NCBI GenBank assembly: GCA_023055425.1
Contig: JALGPY010000002.1
Location: forward strand, 115,766,088-115,830,087
Length of the DNA: 64,000 nt
Direction: 5' to 3'
Origin: Linanthus parryae
Lineage: Eukaryota > Streptophyta > Magnoliopsida > Ericales > Polemoniaceae
Under the pieces are notes generated by a model. It saw only the letters and a program-made list of their open reading frames with translations, made no database searches and was not told where the DNA came from. This document shows, in pieces, positions 58,201 through 64,000 of this stretch. How positions within the stretch are numbered: position 1 is the first letter of the stretch; each line of letters opens with the position of its first letter. A program made the position numbers and the translations under genes.

Positions 58201-61062
58201 TCATGTTTTGTTCATTTTTCGGAATTAATCGAAAACGGAAACCGGCCCAGTTCACTGGTTGACCGCAAACCAGGCCCAGCCACTGGTTGCACAAAAAAGT
58301 TAGATATTTTAAATTTAGGATTTAAAAATTTTATTTAAAAATGTGAAAAGCAAAGTTTACCAAACTGCCTCAATGATTCACATGAGACTTAGTTTTAGTG
58401 GGCGAATTTGTGCAGGTACATTGTATACATACTCAACTGGGGACAAACAACACTTGTATGTGAATAACGCCGAGATTGTAAAAGATATGAACCAATCTAT
58501 TAACTTGAATCTTGGTAAACCTACTTATGTTACCAAGAGGCTTGCACCCATGCTTGGCAATGGCATCTTGAGGGCCAATGGACAACTTTGGTTTCAACAG
58601 AGGAAAATCCTGGCTCCAGAACTATTCATGAACAGGATTAAGGTAATTTTTTGTTTCATGACTCTACTACCTTGTACTTCTCCATTCCAGAAAGATTGTC
58701 CAGGTTTGAATTTACGCGGAGTTTCATGGGATGTGTTTGATTAGGTAGAGATACAAAATTACCTTTATCACATGTCTTTTTTTCTTGAGAAATCAGAAAA
58801 TATAAATTTGGAAAGTGTGTAGAGAAAAATAATGTGAAAAATATGTAACTTTTTGTTAAGAGGGCTATTATTGTAGGACATCTAATTTAGGAATGGAGGG
58901 AGTAATTCTAGTTGTACTAACCTTCTTTAAATATCCCATTTACGCATATACTCGAACTCAACTTGTTAAACAATAAGTTTAATGATGGGTTTGTTTCTGA
59001 AACTCAGAGAAAGGTCGATTTCCTTGTTTTTAGATGCTCATAAAAAATTGAAATGCTTTAAGGTGAGTTTATGCTCATTCATATAATTCACTTTATATTG
59101 ACTGTTACTAGCATGGAACCTTATTCTCTTGTTATTGACAGTCTTTACGTTAAAGAATATTCTCTTTCCTGGAGAAGTATGCTAACTACTACTTACCTGG
59201 TACATTAGAAGTTTATCAATTTCAGAACATTCTTCTTCATCATCATCATCTTCTTCTTCTTCTTCTTCTTCTTCTTCTTCTTCTTCTTCTTCTTCTTCTT
59301 CTTCTTCTTCTTCTTTTGAGAATTTTATCAATTTTAGAACATTCTGATTGGCTATATTTCTTTACATGCCTTTATTTTGGGTGAAATGCCATATCATAGC
59401 TAACCTTGCTCTAATTATTGTATTAGTTTGTCTGAAATTAATTATTGTCTGAGTTATAAGTTGTTTTATCATCAAAGCTATCGATAATTGTTACTGCCAG
59501 GGCATGGTTGGTCTGATGATGGAGTCGACAGAATCACTGCTGAGCAAATGGAGTGTGTCCATTGAAGAACTTGGAAACAATGTGGCTGAGATTAGAGTAG
59601 ATGAGGACTTGAGGAGTATCTCTGCTGATGTGATTTCTAGGGCTTGCTTTGGGAGCTCTTATTTCAAAGGGAAGGAGATTTTTCACAAGCTCAGGCTTCT
59701 TCAGAAAACCATTTCCAAGCAAGTTGTGCTTTTCGGCTTGTCCTCGTTTGGGTAAGTTTACTTTTAACCATGTTTAGTTACTTACTTATATCTTGATCCG
59801 GATTGAACACTATCTACTTTCAACAAAAAATAGTTGCAGAAATGCTTTCTTTCATACTATAACACTATCATCAAATGCAAATGGGTGGTAGCTCGGTGTT
59901 AGAGCATTCAAAATGTCCAGGGTTCGTCCATGTTAAATGTAGCTTAGATTATTATTTATATGATGTTTTATGTACTTGGCTGGAAAGAACATCAAACACT
60001 CGCAGTTGCCAATTGTTGCTTTTGATTTTGCTTTATATACAACAGGGGCACATTCGGTGGTCAAAGAAAGAAGATAAGAAGTTTGGAAAATGAGATAGAT
60101 GAATTGATTTGGGAAGCAGTTAAAGAACGGAAACAAGAGTGTGTGGGAGGCCCCTCATCATCATCATCGACTGAGAAGGACCTTATGCAACTAATTTTAG
60201 AAGGCGCCTTGAATGATCATTTTGTTAAGAATGATTCCAAGCGGTTCATCATTGACAACTGCAAGAACATTTACTTTGCTGGACACGAGTCCACCGCTGT
60301 TGCTGCGTCATGGTGCCTCATGCTGCTAGCTCTACACCCTGAATGGCAGGCTCGTGTGCGCGATGAAATGGAAAAAATTTGTCCAGATGGCCTTCTCAAT
60401 TCGGATTCACTCACAAAAATGAAATCGGTACTACCATCCATGTCTTAATCATATTAATACCTGCTTACTTTGATTAAATATTCTTATATCTACTTGCCTT
60501 TCAAGCTTGCCAAGACATGCATGATTATTAGTTCATGTTAACTTCACCTTGATTTTCAATTAATTTGGCATTGTAAACCTCAATGTGACAATTTGCATTC
60601 CCACCGGAGTTAACTAATTGATATGCGATGCAGGTGACGATGGTTATTCAAGAGGCAATGCGCTTATACCCTCCAGCGGCATTCGTGTCAAGGGAAGCTC
60701 TTGAAGAAGTCCAAATAGGAAATGTGATTGTTCCTAAAGGAGTATGTACATGGACTTTGATCCCCACATTGCACCGCGATCCTGGCATTTGGGGAAAAGA
60801 CGCCAATGAATTCAAGCCAGAAAGATTCGAGAAAGGTGTATCTGGTGCTTGTAAAGTTCCACATGCTTATGTCCCATTTGGTTTAGGTCCTCGCTTGTGC
60901 CTTGGCCGTAACTTTGCTATGGTACAATTGAAGATCGTTCTGTCAATGATCGTATCAAAGTTCATGTTTTCCCTATCTCCCAACTATCAACATTCTCCTA
61001 CTTATAGAATGATTGTAGAGCCAGGGCATGGGGTAACCATCCTCATATCTAAACTTGAGTAA
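52662..61062 (+). CDS. Cytochrome P450, CYP714-type monooxygenase (5 exons)
   Basis: Heme-thiolate monooxygenase of the endoplasmic reticulum. Exons: 52662-53031, 58416-58642, 59501-59751, 60046-60427, 60634-61062; all introns are GT-AG and phases agree, giving 552 residues. Visible marks are a hydrophobic anchor (residues 7-49), hinge GIKGPKP, I-helix AGHEST (361-366), ExxR (E417-R420), PERF (about 472-475) and heme motif [10 protein letters not shown] with Cys499. Family words [24 protein letters not shown] and [14 protein letters not shown] point to CYP714, whose known members oxidise gibberellins, ent-kaurenoic acid or triterpenoids; the substrate here is unknown. Residues 283-295 after the exon 3/4 junction look weakly conserved, so a small indel there is possible. 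Otherwise it looks intact. Confidence 0.88.
53396..53556. repeat. Duplicated short repeat in intron 1
   Basis: A segment of about 37 bp, gacttataagctgcttataagtcataccaacccc, occurs at about 53423-53458 and 53520-53553, each preceded by cttataatctaaaa. The inner aagctgctt forms a small hairpin with flanking ttataag words. Confidence 0.6.
54560..54888. mobile_element. Possible MITE in P450 intron 1
   Basis: The left end gggtaaaagtcaccttcaacc and the reversed right end gggtaatagtggtgaggtgcc resemble each other, and GTTTGACNCA occurs in inverted form near both ends (54590, 54838). No convincing target duplication was found, so this is tentative. Confidence 0.35.
54900..55640. other. ACCCGA-rich intronic segment
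   Basis: Many copies of acccga and its reverse complement (tcgggt), near 55030-55110 and 55497-55540, surround the GA microsatellite. Arms of opposite sense suggest an inverted-repeat transposon relic, but I could not place its ends. Confidence 0.3.
55200..55254. repeat. (GA)n microsatellite
   Basis: About 26 GA units in P450 intron 1, extended by impure purine sequence on both sides. Confidence 0.92.
55660..55766 (-). mobile_element. SINE-like, tRNA-derived piece (minus strand)
   Basis: On the minus strand, AGTGGTAGAGTG (A-box like, 55746-55757) precedes GAGTTCGAACCCGG (B-box like, 55707-55720) at the spacing of a Pol III internal promoter. The acceptor stem does not pair, so it is not a tRNA gene. 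The right length and order suggest the head of a tRNA-derived SINE; the 3' end is not clear. Confidence 0.5.
55985..57840 (-). mobile_element. L1-type LINE relic (reverse transcriptase), antisense in intron 1
   Basis: From high to low coordinates on the minus strand: [14 protein letters not shown] start of the RT region (about 57800), [19 protein letters not shown] (57344-57712), [17 protein letters not shown] and AFDRVSW (56883-57365), the FADD catalytic box (56776-56790) in 56170-56796, then the C-terminal [15 protein letters not shown] region to about 55990. Frames shift near 57350 and 56840. The endonuclease and ORF1 are missing (5' truncation) and no poly(A) end is seen. Confidence 0.88.
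58416..58642 (+). CDS. P450 exon 2
   Basis: Starts after ttgtgcag and completes the Gly codon split from exon 1, then [15 protein letters not shown]. It contains the C-helix region [14 protein letters not shown] (WxxxR normally; here the Trp is followed by FQQR). Ends in phase 0 at GTAATT. Confidence 0.87.
59232..59314. repeat. (CTT)n microsatellite in P450 intron 2
   Basis: Starts with four ATC units, then about 23 TTC/CTT units. The same trinucleotide, reversed as GAA, occurs at 51743 in the promoter region. Confidence 0.92.
59501..59751 (+). CDS. P450 exon 3
   Basis: Starts after actgccag with GMVGLMMES. It holds [20 protein letters not shown], a strong family block. Ends in phase 2 at GTAAGT. 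Confidence 0.87.
59881..59960 (+). mobile_element. SINE-like, tRNA-derived piece in P450 intron 3
   Basis: GGTAGCTCGGTGTTAGAGC (A-box region, 59887-59905) and GGTTCGTCC (B-box, 59921-59929) are arranged as in a tRNA gene and in the same sense as the P450. The anticodon and acceptor stems are not formed. Intron 3 is only 294 bp, so this piece makes up a large part of it. Confidence 0.5.
60046..60427 (+). CDS. P450 exon 4
   Basis: Starts after acaacag. The first dozen residues fit the family poorly; the next frame reads HIRWSKK, somewhat nearer to it. From LENEIDELI on it is typical and carries the I-helix AGHEST. Ends in phase 0 at GTACTA. Confidence 0.82.
60634..61062 (+). CDS. P450 exon 5
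   Basis: Starts after gcgatgcag with [14 protein letters not shown] (ExxR). It holds FKPERF and the heme-binding [10 protein letters not shown] and ends with LISKLE and TAA. Confidence 0.9.
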   Translation: MTMVIQEAMRLYPPAAFVSREALEEVQIGNVIVPKGVCTWTLIPTLHRDPGIWGKDANEFKPERFEKGVSGACKVPHAYVPFGLGPRLCLGRNFAMVQLKIVLSMIVSKFMFSLSPNYQHSPTYRMIVEPGHGVTILISKLE

Positions 61063-61199
61063 TGTTTATGTAATTGTTGAGGTACATGTAAGACTATGAT
61101 TTTCATTAGCTATTTGGTCTGTCAAAATTTGCATTTTAGTATTTATAAAACGGGTTGAAAGTGGTTCACATTTGTTCAGCGGTACAAGCCTAATATGTT

Positions 61200-61580
61200 G
61201 GTGATCCTGTGTTTTGGGCCATGATGCATCTTAGGCAGTGTTGATAAGATTTAGTATGGTATGGAGGTGTGGGCTTGTTCCTTGATAGGAGGGTCCAATG
61301 ACTGTTTATGTTTTTAGGCCCGATCCCATCGCCAAGCTAGCTCTTATAAAATAAGACTAGTTGAAAAATTGTTATGTATGAGAGACGGGTTAAATTGTAT
61401 TATTAGAAGCAGTAGTTTGTAGTACTACCAGAAGTCATAGGACTAGAGTGAAATTACGTGATGGTTAGTTAGTTTGTTGCAGGTTTAGGAAATTTGGTAT
61501 AAATACCCCGCCCCCTCTGTGTATAATGTGATTCAAGTGATAGTAATGAAAATCTCTTTACCAGATTGTCTAATTCCGTA
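61200..61580 (+). repeat. 5' LTR of a plus-strand copia element (start uncertain)
   Basis: Lies just downstream of the P450 gene. A TATA box (TATAAATA, 61498-61505) and a decayed primer site follow in the usual order. The start could be TGTTGG at 61197 or TGTTGA at 61238; no second LTR is in the window to decide. Confidence 0.55.
61498..61505 (+). promoter_or_regulatory. TATA box in the copia LTR
   Basis: TATAAATA followed by ccccgccccctc, about 80 bases before the end of the LTR, as expected for a copia promoter. Confidence 0.55.
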
Positions 61581-61593
61581 TGATATCAAAGCA
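61581..61593 (+). other. Primer-binding site of the plus-strand copia element
   Basis: TGATATCAAAGCA, a decayed form of TGGTATCAAAGC, which is complementary to initiator tRNA-Met. It immediately follows the LTR. Confidence 0.6.
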
Positions 61594-61841
61594 ATTTTTG
61601 GCTAGTCGTCCGTCTTCTTTGCATTTCCATTCAAGTTTCTGGCGCATTTCTTCCTCGTCTCCGGTTATCTTCTTCGATCTCCTTTGTTTTCATCGCCGCC
61701 TCATCTTCTGCAGAATATTGTATGCGCAACTTCTATAGAGTATTTATTTTATCTGCTGAGTAGCGTCTCCATTTCTTGAACCGATTTTTGTCTCATTTCT
61801 CTAAGCTCATAACCGAATTTCGCAGAGTACACAGAGCATCT

Positions 61842-61975
61842 ATGGCGTCGTCTTTTCCTTCTGGCTTGATGTTTATTATCGTTAATTTGAAGTCTCTAGT
61901 CCAATTGAATCGGGATAATGCGAGTTAGATGTTGTCGCTTTCCCAATTAGAGGCGGTTTTGGAAGCCAATGATCT
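61842..61975 (+). pseudogene. Copia gag start of a different lineage
   Basis: MASSFPSGLMFIIVNLKSLV, then QLNRDN, a stop near 61926, and QLEAVLEANDL. This is a gag N-terminus of the kind found in Retrofit/Ale-like copia elements and unlike the gag of elements 0-2 (MENNSSHS... KQEKKLYALE). It breaks off near 61975, where pol sequence of the other family begins. Confidence 0.55.
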
Positions 61976-64000
61976 TTTTTATGAGGAAAAAAATCAAATT
62001 CCCCTTTCAATAAGAAAGGAGAGGACTAGTGAGCAATTGGCTCTCGTGCATTCTAATGTATGTGGGCAATTTGCCACACCTGCCAGAGGTGGTTATCTTT
62101 ATTTCATTATATTTATGATGATTTCAGTAGATATGGATTTGTATACCTTATGAAGGCCAAAACCGAATCCTTTGAAAAGTTCAAAGAATTAAAGAATGAA
62201 GTAGAGAAGCAACTTGCCAAAAGTATTAAGGCTCTACGATCGAATCGTGAAGGAGAATACTTAATCCAAGAGTTTGACGACTATCTTAAAGAGTGTGGGA
62301 TCTTGTCCCAACCCACTTCGCCCGGAACGCCACAATGGAATGGCGTGTCCGAGAGGAGGAATTGAACTCTGTTGGACATGGTCTGATCTGTGATGTGTCA
62401 AACTGTCTTCCATTATCCTTTTGCGGGGACGCTCTATTATGTTCAAATTTCACCCTTAGCCGTGTTCCATCTAAATCAGTCATGAAGACACCATATGATA
62501 TGTGGCATGGGAGGCGTCCCACGTTATCTTTTATGAGGATTTGGGGATGCAATGTGTTCGTAAAGCGTTTACTAACAGAGAAGCTTGGTTCCAAGTCGGG
62601 TAAGTGTAAGTTTGTGGGATACCCTTAGGAAATGAAGGGGTATTGTTTCTACAATCCTACCGAGAACAATGTGTTTGTTGCTCGAACCGGCGTATTCCTA
62701 GAAAGAGAATTTATCTCTAAAGGAGCAAGTGGGAGGACTGTAGAACTTGAAGAAATTCAAGAACCACAAACTACTGATCCTACTGTGGAACATGAACAGG
62801 AACCGCAAGATGTTGTGGAGGAACCTGTTCAGGTAACACAAGAACTTTGTAGGTCTAGTAAGGTGCTCCATGATCCATAGGGTATGCACTTCTCGTGACT
62901 GAGCCTGGAGACGCACTGTTCATGATGAGGCTACTACCTATGGAGAGGCCATGAAAGGGCCGGACACTCAAAAGTGGTTTGAGGCCATCAGATCCGAAAA
63001 TCCATGTATACCAACAAAGTATGGACTTTGGTGGAACCACCCCAAAGGGCTGGGCCCATAGGGTGCAAGTGGGCTTTCAAGAAGAATACCGACATGGATG
63101 GAAATCTGATTGCCTATAAGGGCGGATTGGTGGCAAAAGGATTTAGACAGATTCATGGTGTTGACTATGATGAACCTTTTCCCCAGTCGCTATGACCAAA
63201 TCCATTCGAATCTTACTTGCTATTGCAGCATATCACAATTATGAGATTTGGTAAATGGATGTCAAAACAGTGTTTCTGTATGGAAACCTCCTTGAGGATG
63301 TGTACATGATACAGCCAGAGGGTTTTGAGGATCCAGAGCATGCCCATAAAGGGTGTATGTTGCAGCGATCTATTTATGGATTGAAGCAAGCTTCTAGGAG
63401 TTGGAATCTACGTTTTGATGATGCGGTCAAAGAGTTTGGCTTCATCAAGAACGAAGATGAACCTTGTGTCTACAATAAGGTTAGTGGGACCTCTATTCCG
63501 TTTCTGGTCTTGTATGTGGATGACATACTACTATGTGGATACGACATTCCTACCTTGCAATCTGTTAAAGATCGGCTAGGAAAGTGTTTCTCAATGAAGG
63601 ACTTTATGGAATGAAACTTATATACTTGGTATCAATATCTATAGGGATAGATCGAGGAAGTTGCTAGGTCTAAGTCAAAGTGCATATATAGATAAGGTGT
63701 TGAAACGGTTCAACATGCAAGATTCCAAGAACGGATTCTTGCCCATGTCGCATGGAATCACTCTTTCGAAGGCTGATTGTCCTTGCAATGAGATTGAGAA
63801 GGGAACACATGAGTAGGGGTCTTTATGATTCGGACATACGATCCATCTTGTATGCCATGTTGTGTACTAGACCAGATGTGTCTTACGCGCTAATTATGAC
63901 AAGCAGATATCAGTCCAATCCGGGTGAGAGTCACTGGATAGCGGTTAAAAACATCCTTAAGTACTTGAGAAGAACTAAGGATGTGTTCTTGATATATGGA
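61976..64000 (+). pseudogene. Copia pol (integrase, RT, RNase H start), runs off the window
   Basis: Begins within the pre-integrase region (RKERTSEQLALVHSNVCGQF), then integrase to about 62630. DDFSRYG is present in a shifted frame, the second catalytic block is RSNREGEY (Asp to Asn), and the third NGVSERRN keeps its Glu. The linker lies at 62632-62880, and RT at 63004-63614 with YVDD (63513-63524). The last 400 bases carry the RT thumb and RNase H start with further frameshifts. Protein words match elements 0-2, so it is a fourth member of that family, here on the plus strand. Confidence 0.85.

Larger units (their letters stand above)
53032..58415 (+). other. P450 intron 1 (5,384 bp) loaded with repeats
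   Basis: Bounded by GTAACT and TTTGTGCAG. It contains in order: a short duplicated motif, a possible MITE, ACCCGA-rich sequence with a GA microsatellite, a SINE-like piece, and a LINE relic on the opposite strand. The parts 53554-54555 and 57841-58415 hold nothing I recognise. Confidence 0.75.

Noticed and set aside
58343..58744. Exon 2 starting at the upstream Met at 58343
   Set aside because: The acceptor TTTGTGCAG at 58415 gives the right phase and the family sequence continues from exon 1; the bases before it read as intron.
59881..59935. Possible tRNA gene in P450 intron 3
   Set aside because: The region between the boxes is too short for an anticodon arm plus variable loop, and the T-arm is broken (GGTTCGTCC).

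Overview
The window is nuclear DNA from a flowering plant, most likely a eudicot. It is AT-rich, full of nested LTR retrotransposons, and carries one intron-containing cytochrome P450 gene of the plant CYP714 type. No bacterial, organellar or rRNA genes are visible.

From 1 to about 46,950 the window is a retrotransposon nest with no host gene. The outermost layer is an old Ty1/copia element on the minus strand (element 0; interior 1-3706). Its 5' LTR starts at 3707 and is broken by two insertions: a non-autonomous Helitron (4620-7051, between an A and a T) and a second minus-strand copia element (element 1, 7255-46233). A third copia element of the same family (element 2) lies in the integrase region of element 1. 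A Ty3/gypsy element of Athila-like build, missing most of its interior, lies in the leader of element 2.

Much of this nest then duplicated in tandem. Unit 1 (10045-27653, 17,609 bp) and unit 2 (27654-45276, 17,623 bp) differ by about 1% by eye. The join has only 3 bp of shared sequence (TTA), and both breakpoints lie inside element 1. Everything in unit 1 therefore recurs about 17.6 kb downstream, with each copy carrying its own small lesions.

From 46,951 to 52,661 there is degraded intergenic DNA: a 964-bp hAT-like inverted-repeat element, a relic of another LTR element on the plus strand, a fragment resembling LINE ORF1, and the presumed P450 promoter with a TATA box at 52513.

From 52,662 to 61,062 lies the P450 gene on the plus strand, with five exons and 552 predicted residues. 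Its signal anchor, I-helix, ExxR, PERF and heme-cysteine motifs are all present. Intron 1 is 5.4 kb and holds a LINE relic in reverse orientation, a SINE-like tRNA-derived piece, a microsatellite and possible MITE sequence. Intron 3 holds a second tRNA-derived piece.

From about 61,200 to the right edge is a plus-strand copia element that looks chimeric: LTR, primer site and gag start of one lineage are joined to pol of the family seen in the left nest. I see no new defence or metabolic system. The notable features are the microhomology-joined duplication of a nest, the gene-fragment-carrying Helitron, the shared integrase lesion and the chimeric copia element.
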